This document shows, one piece after another, positions 43,204 to 54,829 of a stretch of DNA of 64,000 bases. Each line of letters begins with the position of its first letter. Positions within the stretch are counted from its first letter, which is position 1. The notes under the pieces are model-generated. The model ran no database searches, was not told the DNA's origin, and saw nothing but the letters and a program-made list of their open reading frames with translations. Position numbers and translations under genes: made by a program. The stretch comes from Pinus tabuliformis (taxonomy: Eukaryota > Streptophyta > Pinopsida > Pinales > Pinaceae): assembly GCA_031772625.1 (NCBI GenBank), contig CM062814.1:368351781-368415780 (forward strand), read 5' to 3'.

Positions 43204-44929
43204 CATTATCGAGATATTTCACTTCATGGATGCATAGAAAATTGCATTTAAAAGAGCATGTAACCAAGTAACATAGACACATGAAAATAATTGAAATCAA
43301 AAGCAACATGAGATCAAACGCATAAGACAATTTGATTACAGAGTTCACCGAGTGTGGGCTATTTCTCCTAGCCCTTCTCAATGTGTTTTTTTTGGTGGGG
43401 GGCGGGGGGGGCGTCTCTTTCATTAAATGGTAGCAAAAATAAATTACAATCAACTTTACATAAATGACCCTTATATCTCCATTTTACTGTGTGGACTGAA
43501 AATGAAAATATCAGTTGTAGAAGCAGACATCATCATTGGATTCATAGTGCAAAATCATGTCAAACAGTTATAAACTTGGCCACTTTCTGACACCGTCGAA
43601 ATCAGGACCCTCAGGAATATCGAAGATTCCCCCAAAGATTCCTTCATGGAGATGGTTGAAAAATTCGTTGCTCGGATGAAAATTTTGAGCACGCCACTAC
43701 GCTTCCTACGAAAATTTAAGGAAAATGACTATAAAGTTGACATCTTTCTGCATTTGTCAAAAATCAGCGTCCAAGTGAATCTTTTTCATTCCTCAAGATT
43801 TTGTAAAGATTCCTCATGGTTGACCCCCTGAAATTCTACTCCTAAGATGAGGAAACAAACCAGACCATCATGTTCCGTGCAAAATTCTAGTTCTTTTGAG
43901 TATAAAGTTGACATGAGTCTCACACTATAAAAAATTGCCCTCCAGGGAATCTTTTAGATTCCTCACCATTGCATGGAATATTTTGTACAATATTCTAGGG
44001 AATATTCCATATTCTTGTCTCGAAAATTTTCCTGACTTGGTGCAGTTCCACCTCGGCTCCTAGTTTCGCTCGACCTCTACTTCCTCTGCTCCGGGCCAAT
44101 GAATTAATTTGGTTTATAAACACATTGGTGGGCGGAGAATGCAAGGAAAGCCCATTTGGGCATATGGCTAGGTTGTTTTGCTTGGAGGGTGGAAGTCCTG
44201 GGGTCAAGCCCATGGGCCTCCCCCGAATAGCATGCATTTTTAATTCTTTTGTGCATGTTTTGTTAAACTGTTGGTGCGTGGTTTAAATAAGGAGGTGATC
44301 AGCATTGTTTAACCATTAGCAGGGGCTGTCGGCAGATGGTTAGTGCTTCATGTGTTGTGTTATGGTATGGGACCACGAGGGTGGCGAGCCAGCCAGTTGA
44401 CCATACAAGTTCAAACCCAGTCGACCCCTGTTATATTTAATACATGCAACATATGGTTCTAACGAGTTTGGGATGTGGGTGGGGTCCCGGATCATCCGCG
44501 GGCCCAGAACCAATTGTTAAATATTTATGATGATGACCATTGGTGGAGGTGGCACTTCGTCACCCAAACTTTTACAATTTTTTTTTATTTTTTTAATATT
44601 AATAGTTAAAATTTCAGTGGCGATTTTAAGGGTCACTAGAAAAATTAAAGAGGTGACAAATTTTTTCATTCTAGCCATTGAATTCCATGCATTAACCCCT
44701 TACCAAATTGTTTCCTCATTAGTTACTTCCACTGTGCCAAGTTTTACCATAACTTTGACTAGCTATATCTTGAGCATATGAATTCATATTTTAGTGTCGT
44801 TCATGTCATTGAAATTAGGGTAACAAGCAATACGATTTCGTCTTGGTTTGACTTCAATCAAACAAATTTTATTTTTGAGCTTTTCGAAGTCCAGTTCTGA
44901 ATTTTGACGATTTGGAGACACCTGAATCA
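43204..44929 (-). repeat. 5' LTR of element C (about 1.73 kb)
   Basis: The minus strand starts TGATTCAGGTGTCTCC at 44929. The left edge is placed by the primer site and is uncertain by a few bases because the terminal CA is not preserved. The part from 43204 to about 44000 has no counterpart in the truncated 3' LTR. Confidence 0.75.
43394..43413. other. G-run with G-quadruplex potential
   Basis: GGTGGGGGGCGGGGGGGGCG on the plus strand, preceded by a T run, inside the 5' LTR of element C. The longest G-rich run noticed in the window. Confidence 0.6.
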
Positions 44930-45930
44930 ACATAGGATGAGTTAAAACCATGGTTCCCTCTGTATCCATCTCCACTTATGCATCCAGAAATTGTGAACTT
45001 CCAAGCCCATCACACAATCAGTGGCTAAATCCCACACAGAAAATAAACCCTTCAAATCTCATTCGCATGACCTACACTGACAAACGAATGTTACAGGTCA
45101 TTCACATACATGTATACACTTAGTTTTTTCTTGAATAGGAGAAAAAGTTACATGCACCACCCATGGTGGAATTCCCACAAAGCTATCAATATCGACATTA
45201 TATAATAGCTTCTTCCAAGTCTTACAAGAATTCTGACACGATGGAATTTTTCAGTGGTCAAATTCGTGGAAGCTACAACAAATACAACCCCTTGTCCATT
45301 GTAGATGACCTCTAAGCTACCATTTCTCTTGTTTTGCAAGTCACATGATCTTCTTAAACTTCCTGAATAAAGGATAATAGGAAACCAAGACTTTGGAGAG
45401 GGCATTTTTGGCATTACCATTGTCATCTCAAAAGGCAATAGAACCATAGAATCTGAGCATGGTAATAAGACAATACTAGTTTGCTTTGGTCATTCGGTAT
45501 GTTGAATGGAATAGTACCTAGAATACACAAAAGAAAGAGAAAGCTCCATTTATTTATGATAACATGGGAAACTAAACTATAGTTGTCCACTTTGTGACCT
45601 TATAGTAATAGTCTACTCATCCCAACCACAGACAAGGTTCATTATGGATATTGCTCAGTTAGTGAAGAATGCAGGCGATTGGAATGTAAGCAGTCTGTTA
45701 AGTGTGAGAGTTTAGTGGAGACGCCAAGTGAGCCTCACACAAGGGCCTCACTTACATGAGGTCCACATGCATGTTATTTTATTTAATATTTCCTTTTAAA
45801 TTACGATTTTCGCATGTTACCAGTAAAAAATGGAGGGGCGTTACTTTCTGTGTTTTTTTCCCTAGTTGACATTAGATAAAACAATGATGGTAGATTAGGT
45901 TGATCAAATATGATGTTTTGTTAAAGGATT
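44930..45930. other. Unassigned DNA right of element C
   Basis: Moderate base composition to about 45450. A minus-strand frame at 45148-45447 (about 100 codons, CDLQNKRNGSLEVIYNGQG) has coding-like character and may continue in a second frame (CCSFHEFDH), but I recognise no family. It could be a decayed exon or retroelement piece. Confidence 0.35.
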
Positions 45931-47256
45931 TCATGAGCTCTATGAAGAAGATGTAAGACCCACCGCAAAAAAGCAACTAGTAGTTGTTTTCCCACTTGTC
46001 ACTTGAAATTTTGAAGTAACTATTGGTGGTTGTTTTTCACAACTTGATCTTGGACGTACTCGTGGGAAGTTCATATGAAGTTTTGGATAATAATGTTTTA
46101 TTATCATTTTCATTTATAGAAAAAGGAAAATCAATTTTAAAAAGGCATTTTTTAATTTATTTAATATGTTTTGAATTATACAACAATTAAATTTTGAATA
46201 AATAAATTTAAAGTATAAATTAAAATAAATAAATAAAAGTAAAGGTATAAAATAAATTATAATTTCATATTAATATTTATAAACTAGTGGGGATGTTATA
46301 TATAATTTCTTATAAGAAAGATTAAAAGAAAGAAAGAAATAAAAGATGTTATTTTTATCTTTTGTATTATTTTTTGAAGTTAATTTATCTGGTGATTTAA
46401 TTAATTATATAATATTTGAATTAAAAAAAAAAATGTAAATTAAATTGATTAAGTTATAAATTGATATTATTTATATTATTGTATGTATATTTAGTAAATT
46501 TTAGTAATCAAATAATTATTTGGAATTTGATTTATTGTTTCATAAAGAAGGAGGTCTCATACACCATTTTTATGTATTTGATTGTCAAAGACACTTTCAA
46601 GGAAAATAGTATCAACAAGTAAGCCAAAATCTCATGTTTTTATCCATGTAGAAGTTTATAAATGTGTAATGTTTCAGTAGTTTTTTTATCTTTAGAAAAT
46701 TATTGTTTTTAAGTTGGTTATATCTATTATAAATTATTGGTTAGTTAATAAGAACACTTATTATAATGAGAATGTGGTTTGACACATTATTATTATCTAG
46801 TGGATTCAAAATATGATGATTATTATTTAGTGGCCAATAAGGTGTAGATATATACTCCTATCGATTTTTTTTCTCTCTTAAGTTTTTAATCAATTACTTC
46901 CCAACATACTTTAATCCAACCTTCACATACTTATCAAAATATACTTCTCATCATTATTTATATAGGAGTAAATTTGAAAATGTCTAGACATCTCATTTTA
47001 TCAGTTCCTTCCAAATCAAGACTATAGGATTTGATTTTTCTATTAACCATTATTAATTTAGCATTGACCAATACAAGTTATAATATTTTTGAAATTTTTT
47101 CTAATTCATAATTTCTAAGTAACACTTATTTTAAATAAACTATTAATTTTACATTTAATACATTTCATATAATAAAAAATTTACACATCATCAAAAGTTA
47201 TTTAATAATTAATCACTTCCTCTTTGGTGTTCGCTTCTCCTTCAGGGTATGCTAAT
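45931..47256. other. Very AT-rich DNA
   Basis: No gene, LTR or tandem array recognised, apart from simple A/T stretches. Confidence 0.55.
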
Positions 47257-47640
47257 TTATCTCTATACAAAATAATATTACCAACACATACCATGTTGAT
47301 GCTATCATTTAGGCACACCATCCAATCTTGCCTAATGTTTTATCCCCATTTGGGTCAAATTTCGTTCCCGTGTGTTTATGTCCATTTAACATTTTGCAAG
47401 ACACATGATTTATATCATATGTTCGATGTAAAATGATAGCCTGTTTTATGTTTTTTTGAATGTATAAAATAAACAGTTTTTAATCATTTTAATTTTATTA
47501 TATTACACAACCAATAAGTTTTTATTTAATTTAAAAGAAAATTTATTTATATATAAAAATTAAACTACACTATGTAAGATTAGTTTACTAGAACTATATA
47601 AAATTAAAATAATTAAACTATCACAACTATATTAAAAATA
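47257..47640 (+). repeat. Dispersed repeat, copy 2 (partner at 8878-9240)
   Basis: CACACCATCCAATC, CCTAATGTTTTAT, ATATCATATGTTCGATGTAA, TGTATAAAATAAA and ATTTATATATAAAAATTAAA occur in the same order as in copy 1. Confidence 0.7.
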
Positions 47641-47972
47641 TAAATATTAATGTGGTTGATATAATCCGAAGACTTCATTTATATCTATTATTGATAATAT
47701 ATAATAATAGAAATAATATTACAATAAAAATATTATTATTCTCATTATAATTAATAATATATATTAATTATTATTAATATTAAATGTAATTTATTATTAT
47801 TTAATTTTAAATTATGTAATGTACATTAATTATTTAATAATACTTATTTGATAATAGTAGTAATATTAATAAATAATAATAATCTTAATAACAATAATTA
47901 TTTTAAAATGATTATAACAGTGTTTAATTATTAATTCATATTATTTTTATTAATTATAATTAATAAATCATA
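47641..47972. other. Extreme AT-rich tract at the LINE insertion point
   Basis: Almost only A and T (TAATAATAT-type words), continuing on the other side of the LINE at 50249-50338. Confidence 0.7.
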
Positions 47973-47983
47973 ATTAATTAGTT

Positions 47984-50237
47984 TTTTTTTGCAAAAAAAG
48001 AAAAATCAGCAACTTTCTATTAATAAAACAGAAAGTTACATTGTAGTAGATGCATTGAAGCATTTCAGAGGTTGTCCTGAAGGACCCGTGTGCATGACAC
48101 ACACATAGTAGCAAAGCTACCTAGGAAAATAAAAAGAAAAAAAATTAAAATTAAAATTACATATTGGCAGCATCACTGGACTTGTCTTTTTTGCTTTCTT
48201 CCTTTTGAACTTTTTGCCACGGCCCGAGAGATGGAGGAGTGGTGACGATTTCCAGCTCATTATTACTTGTAAGATTTGAGGTTTCTTTTTCCAAATAAGA
48301 GATTTCGGAAGAATATGGTCGCTTATTTCCACCAGTGCCTTGGTTGTTGTTATTTCCTTCTACTTGGCTTTCAAGTATCGTATTAACTACTGAGTAATTT
48401 GGGTTCTCTAGTTGCTTCTTGTGATCTTCCTCCTTTTCATCTCCCATCTCATATGAGATTTGTTGTTTTTGTGTTTCTTGTTGTTGTTGGGTTTCATCAT
48501 GTTCTTATTCATCATCATCTGATGAAGCGGGTTCTGGAACTTTCCATCCCTTTTTCTTTTTCATTATCTTTTTTGTTTTTTTTTCTACTTTGTATGTATT
48601 TTGCATATGCCCTGTTTGGTCGTAGACCCTGCATCTAAAGGCTATATTTTCAAAATCAAGCCACTGTATCCACTTAAAATCTTTATGTGTCAGATTTATG
48701 CAATCAAGGAGGCCTTTACTCAAATCCATCTCCACACAGATGTGGCCAAATGTGAATATTCCTTTGTCCATTATTTCTCGATCTATCTTAGGTGACTTCA
48801 AAAGGAATTCCCTATGCTTTCTAGAACCTGATGGTGCGAAAACGGGAGTGGAAGGTTATGAAGACTCACCGGTACTGCATTTTTGTGACCACCATTATGT
48901 TTGCATCAAAACCATAGAACCATGGGGTAACAAAGAGACCAACCATTCCCCAGAACCATGGCCCATCATTTATGATGTAGTTGTAGTCCTTTTGGGTATC
49001 AATCTCTACAACAAAAAAACCTTTTGCGCACAGGTAAATATCACATTCTCTAGTCTAGTTTCGGTAGATCCATTTATTAAGCTCTTCAGATTTTACCCAA
49101 AATCCATTAAAGCGATAAATGATGGTGTTTGTGTGTAGAAAAACGAAGATATCACTTACTTCTGGTCATTCGATGGATAGATCTAGTGCTTTTTCCATCT
49201 TTTCTACAATGTATGGTCCTGGAATTGTTAGATTTGGGACTTGATTGTCCTGTGTTGCAGGTTTCCTTCTTAGTGCATCTTTGAATGAGGCTTGACCTTT
49301 GTTGGTCGAATTTTCCCTTGTTTTTGTGCTTACTCCTGCGACTCTACCTAGTAATATTAGGGTCAGCATAATAGTGCAGTCACGTTTAATCCCATAATAT
49401 TTCAGCTGGATTTCTTCCTACAATACTTTCCCAGAGAAAATCAAACTTTGAGAAAGAATAGGAATACTTGTAGCTTCTTGGGATTTTTTCTTCAGGTTAC
49501 TCACAAGAACTGTTTCCCCACCCATATCATTTTGATTTCCCAGATATGGTTTTTATGAAGATTTGATATAAATCCTTTGTATATGAGGTTAAATATTTGT
49601 TTTCCTTGCTTGATGGATGATGCCTAGAACCTATTCTGCATGAATCCCACGTCTTCTCTTCTTCTGTTTTTCCTCTCGATATTTTCCCATCCTTATGAAA
49701 AAGGTGGATTGCCTTGCATGCAACCCTAGTTCTTTGTTGGGGAGATGGTAAGGCCCATCCACCCTCAGCACATCCTTTTGAAAATAAGATGAGATATACA
49801 AAGAAGCCTTTTTCTAGAAAAAAGAATTAAAATAAATTTCAATAGTGACCCCAACAGGGAAGCCTTTTGGTAGAGTGAAGGAAAGACCGTTGCCTATTTT
49901 CAACCTGAGAACTTTTTTTTGGTCGTCCGCTAAGGAAATAATGTATTTGAAAAATAAATCGTGCAAGACATTGAGGGTTTCACGGCAAACTAGAGTGTTT
50001 GCGGCCTGAAAACAAAATGTTTTATGCATTCCCTGCTCGAATCCCAACCTCCCAGCATTGGATCTAACCCACATGCCGATAAAATTTGGCCCGAGTGTGT
50101 GACTTATCAAAGCCTGGATCTCAAAATTTCCTTGCGAATAATGGTGAACAAAGAGGTTTCAAATCCTTTGCATGCCATCATGCTCTCTATCAATTTTTCT
50201 CAAGTTACATTACATTTCAAAAAAAAAAAATCTCATT
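47984..50237 (-). mobile_element. LINE (L1-type) remnant with ORF1 only
   Basis: Minus-strand non-LTR element of about 2.25 kb. The 3' end (left) has the plant-LINE form TTATTAATAGAAAGTTGCTG, a T-rich stretch and a short A tail (T run at about 47982-47990 on the plus strand). ATTAATTAGTT occurs at both edges (47973-47983 and 50238-50248), a possible 11-bp target duplication, although the DNA is so AT-rich that chance is possible. ORF1 is recognisable (48157-49369). No endonuclease or reverse transcriptase sequence follows it, and the 3' end comes right after ORF1. The region upstream of ORF1 includes a 98-codon unknown frame (49814-50110). Confidence 0.7.
48157..49369 (-). pseudogene. LINE ORF1 protein, DUF4283 plus CCHC, broken
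   Basis: The N-terminal open part starts at ATG 49369 (MLTLILLGRVAG), with polar sequence up to the DUF4283-like domain at about 49150-48810. That domain has landmarks FNGFWVKSEELNKWIY, CAKGFFVVEI and GPWFWGMVGLF in a decayed frame. In another frame, FGHICVEMDLSKGLL is followed by the knuckle CRVYDQTGHMQNTY (48592-48633), in which two of the three Cys are now Tyr, each explained by G-to-A. A Lys-rich and acidic tail ends at 48157 with LGPWQKVQKEESKKDKSS. ORF1 of plant L1 elements binds RNA and packages the element transcript. This copy has frameshifts and lost zinc ligands, so it is inactive. Confidence 0.75.
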
Positions 50238-50870
50238 ATTAATTAGTTATTAAATATTAAATATTTATTAATTATAAATTAGTTATTAATTATGAATTAA
50301 TTATTCATTACTAATAATGAATGAATTAATTAATTAATTTGTTAAAATGTGACGTTGGACCATGGTTGACCATGATTGATTTTATAAAACATTGTTGATC
50401 ACAGTTGAATAATATTAAACTCAAGGGACTAATATGTAAACGCAAGGTATATAAACCCTAAGATAAATATTATACATTAAAATAAACATGGTTGAAAATA
50501 GTCTATTTTCATACTGAGACAATCCTTGTCACAATGTGACGTTGGACCATGGTTGGTCATCCTTGACCATCATTTATTTTCAAATTGATGGAATATTTCT
50601 CATAATGTGACATTGGACAATGGTTGAGCATGCTTGATTATCATATTGAGACAATATTTGTCACAATACGATGTTGGACCATGATTGACCATGATTGATG
50701 TCATAAAACATAGTTGACCATGATTGATGTTATAAAACATAGTTGACCATGGTTTATATTATAAACCCTAGGGATTAATACTAAAAACTAAAGGGAATAT
50801 AAACCTAAGGGAATAATAAAACCAAGGTATATAAACCCTAATATAAATATTATAAATTGTTAAATAAATG

Positions 50871-52732
50871 GTGAGATCCAGTATCAAACCAAAAGTGATG
50901 CAACTCCCAAGGGATCCTCAACTCTATTTATCAACCCGGGGTTCGTATAAAATTCGAGGTGATAGTGTTATATGCATAATAGATGGGATTCTACTCATGC
51001 CACCCTCAAATACGACAACTGATCAATAATGCTCCAAGACCATTCCTCCTACTGAATTAGAATGAAAGCTAGCTAATGAAGGTGCAATTTAGAAGCTACC
51101 TCTAACTATGAAAAGGAAAATGTTATTAACTTCAACTTGCAAATGCTATTGAAACAATTCAGTAAAAGACAAGAGCTAAACTACTTGCAATCATCCATCT
51201 AGTTATCAAATCTTCTTACAGAAAAGAAGCTAACCTACCAAACCATAATTCAATATTCTATGTACCATTTAACTAGATCACACTTTCATGTAAATCAATG
51301 TTGTATTTTTGTCAAATATGTGATAACAAAACTAACACTATTATGTTTTTGCAGTAAAGGGAAATGAGGGTTTGGAGTGCCCTAGGAGCCTCCCTTTATC
51401 ATGAAGTCACAACTAGGGTTAAACATCCTTCTAAACTAAGTCCAAGTTGTAGCAAGGATGAAAAATGGTGAAGAAAATGCTACTACAAATGTGCTACAAG
51501 AGGCTGCTACAGGTGCCCTGTATTACTTCAGGAGGGCTTGTAATGCTAGAGGAGGGTTGGAGAGAAGGTTTAGAGGTGAAAATGATGGTTTAAGGGTATG
51601 GAAAAGGTGGATGGAGGTTGAGGTAAATGATTGAAGGGTGGCAAAATCTCCTAGCCAAGCTCAGAGCCTTTTGGAGGCTTGTTTTACACTAGGAGGGATG
51701 CTCTAAGTGACCCTAAGAAAATGGTCTCATGAAACATAATTTTTGGGACAAAATTTTGGGTTCACAAGAGAAGTTTATCGAGTCCAAAATGGAGGTGTTG
51801 AATGTTCCCTTGTCTATGGATTCAAACAACCTTGTAATCATCACATGCGTAAACCCGTTTATCATTGATAAAATGAAACAACTAGTAGTGGAAAATATGA
51901 GTTGAATTTAAATGTTATCTAATATATGTTAGAAAGTCTCTAATATAATAAATAAACCAACTCCTAAGCTACAACAAGCACATGTGAAATAAGATTAATA
52001 ACACATATATTCTTCCAAGAAATCATAAACATACTACTTTTTGGCTATGGTTGTAAATTCTTCTATTCATGATCCCTTGAGAGAGATGAGGTGGAGGCTC
52101 CAATCATATATTTTGATGGATTATTCTCTACTGAAATGCAAGAAACTAAGCTATACTCTAAAACTAAAAGATATACAAATACACAAGAGAGACCTAATCC
52201 ACTAGGTTGGGCCCAAACCTAAGAGCCTCAGCCATATGGAACTAGCTCAGTGATGTATCAACAAGCAACTTCTCATTATCATTGAATCAAAGTCTAATAT
52301 ATTAAATAACAGTCAAAATAACAATTCAAAGTTGTTGAGCTCAATAGATACCCAGATGAAAACAAAACTCAAATCCAAGAACTCTTCTACATGCTTATTT
52401 ATACAAGAGGGTAGCTACTAGGATCTCCCTAGAAAATAGGAATATTTGTCTCCTACAACTCGAGAATAGTGGATCATGTTCCTCATTACTTTCACTTACT
52501 TGGGTGCCAATGACCTCGAGATGATGAGAGAGAGATTTTTATGATCTTGGGTTAGTTGAGAGAGTTAAAGAAGTGGACAACCCCCTAGATTTTATCAGTG
52601 TTGTCTCCTCCAAGCCCCTGCATCAAAATCATCTCAAAAATTGCTTCATTTCTTGCAATTATACCATATTAGGCCACATGACATGAAAAACATATTTTAT
52701 CCTTCTCAATAAGCATAATATAACAAAAAATG
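50871..52732. mobile_element. Unclassified 1.9-kb insertion in the satellite array
   Basis: Non-satellite sequence flanked by TAAATAAATG on both sides (50861-50870 and 52733-52742). If this is a target duplication, its 10-bp length would suit a Mutator-like or non-LTR element. However, no terminal inverted repeats are seen, and the right end has only an A-rich AACAAAAAATG. Satellite proper resumes only near 52760, so the right boundary could be about 28 bp further. No reverse transcriptase, transposase or long frame was found. A solo LTR or MULE-type non-autonomous element remain possible. Confidence 0.45.
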
Positions 52733-54009
52733 TAAATAAATGTGAGAAAGAGATAGTTCTAAACATGGTTGACCATGGTCAATTTTCATATTGAGATAAT
52801 CCTTGTTACAACACAACGTTGGACCATGGTTGACCATGCTTAACTATGATTGATTTTCATATCGAGACAATATTAGTCACAATGTGACGCTGGAAAATGG
52901 TTGACCATGGTTGATTTTCATATTGAGACAATCATTGTCACAATGTGACATTCAACCATGGTTGGCTATGATTAACCATGGTTGACCATGATTGATATTA
53001 TAAAGCCAAGGGAATAATAAACACAAGTTATTAATACTAAAACCCCGAGGGATTATGAACCTTAAGGAATAATATTAAACCCAAGGGACTAATATTATAA
53101 ACATAAGGTATATAAACCCTAACATAAATGTTATAAACAATAAAATAAACCTGGTCTATAATGGTTGAGCATGGCTTATTTTCATATTGAGACAATCCTT
53201 GTCCCAATGCGATGATGGACCATGGTCGACCATGCTTAATTGTGGTTGATTTTCATATCAACACAATATTTGTCACAATGCGACACTCGACCATGGTTAA
53301 CCATGATTGACCATGTATGACAATGTTTAATTTTATAAAACATGGATGAACATGGTTTACCAATGTTGACCATGGTTGATTATGGTTGACCATGAGTATC
53401 ATATTGAAACAATATTTGTCATAATATGATGTTGGACCATGGTTGAAACAATGATTGATTTTCATATTAAGACAATCTTTGTCACAATGTGACGTAGGAG
53501 CATGGCTAACCAAGATTAACCATGGTTGACCATGATTGATTTTCTAAAATATGATTGACAATGGTTGACCATGATTGAATTTATAAAATAAGGTTGACCA
53601 ATGTTGACCATGATTGATATTATAAACCCAAGGGAACAATAAAACCTAGGGATTAATAATATGAACCCTTAGATTAATAAACCCAAGGGATTGATATTAT
53701 AAACCCAAGGGATAAAAATTATAAACCCAAGGTATATAAACCCTAAAATAAATAAAGTTGATCATGGTTGATTTCCATATTAAGATAATTCTTTTCACAA
53801 TGCAAATTTGGACCATGGTTGACCATGATTGATTTTCATATTGAGAGAATCTTATCATAATGTGATTTTGGACCATGGTTGATTTTCATATTGAGACAAT
53901 CATTGTCACAATGCGACATTCTCCCATGGTTGGCTATGATTGACCATGGTAGACCATGGTTGATATTATAAACCCAAGGTATTAGTATTAAAACTCCAAG
54001 GGATTATGT

Positions 54010-54587
54010 TGTTAGAAATTAATTAATAGAATAATGAAATACATAAAATATCGTGGAAACACAAATAAAGAAACACATAAAACAAGAGAGACACAAATAT
54101 ACGTGGTTCACCCAATTTTGGCTATGTCTATGGAGAAACAACCAGTTCTTCCTTTTATATTATCCAACAAAATGAAGAGAGACAACATATAACAGATCCG
54201 CTGTAATTTCCTCTTCGATCTCAAACAGTCTCCTCTATCACTCTCGCTCAAAATAATAATACACAATCTCAATACAATTCCCTCGTATAAATTGGGGGTT
54301 TCCTTATAGGTAAAAAAACCTTAAATTAATATAACTTCTACCACCAGATCATCTGCCTAATGAACGACCGAAATTGGCTATGAAATTACAATATTTTACG
54401 AGGCAAATTTTCATCTATTTTTAGCTTTGGGATGGGGGTGGCTCATATAATCATCGTCGCCCCCGTGGACCCCGCTGACAATGATTAAACTGGAGGTGTT
54501 GCTACCCCGTTAGGAATAAATAACCAATGTGACTGAAACTAAAAGCATCTGAACAATCAGGAAGATAATGAGGCTCCACACCCAACA
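54010..54587 (-). repeat. 3' LTR of the second copia element (578 bp)
   Basis: Minus strand begins TGTTGGGTGTGGAGCC and ends AATTTCTAACA. Aligns along its length with 58626-59228. Confidence 0.9.
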
Positions 54588-54829
54588 ATCTCCCTCGTGG
54601 AGACTAATTATATAACTCTATTGTTGCTTCAATTTTTGGACAATGACTCCAATTCCATCTAGTTGTATCTCATCTTCTCCGTCATACTTAAAGACCAATT
54701 GAAATTGAGAAGAATCTCATTTTCTACCTGGTTACAACTTTTTCTAACATATCTGTAGGATTCTGGCTAGTGTGTATATTTTCCAGCTTCAACTCTCCAT
54801 CTTCCAACATTGACTATATGTTTAACCTT

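Larger units (their letters stand above)
39955..44929 (-). mobile_element. Element C: old G-patch Gag LTR element, 3' LTR truncated
   Basis: Minus-strand element: 5' LTR at 43204-44929, primer site at 43190-43201, Gag-like pseudogene at 41260-43073, polypurine tract at 40924-40936 and 3' LTR at 39955-40923. The two LTRs align over about 950 bp (TTTATAAACAC, AATATTAATAGTTAAAATTT, GTGTCGTTCA words in order). About 750 bp of the 3' LTR are missing at the left edge. Its LTR start, primer site, tract and G-patch/CCHC product mark it as a relative of A and B. It is the most decayed of the three, yet the only one with a Gag core. Confidence 0.82.

Noticed and set aside
49814..50110. 98-codon minus-strand frame upstream of LINE ORF1
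   Set aside because: Partly protein-like (RLKIGNGLSFTLPKGFPVG) but no ATG-anchored gene or family recognised; treated as the LINE 5' region.
53253..53513. Minus-strand frame with His/Asn/Asp-rich product; similar frames at 61421-61621 and 62104-62286
   Set aside because: They are translations of the satellite decamer array, related to each other only because the repeat is.
54005..54009. Target duplication for the second copia element
   Set aside because: TATGT on the left and TTTGA on the right do not match; only continuity of the satellite unit supports the boundaries.
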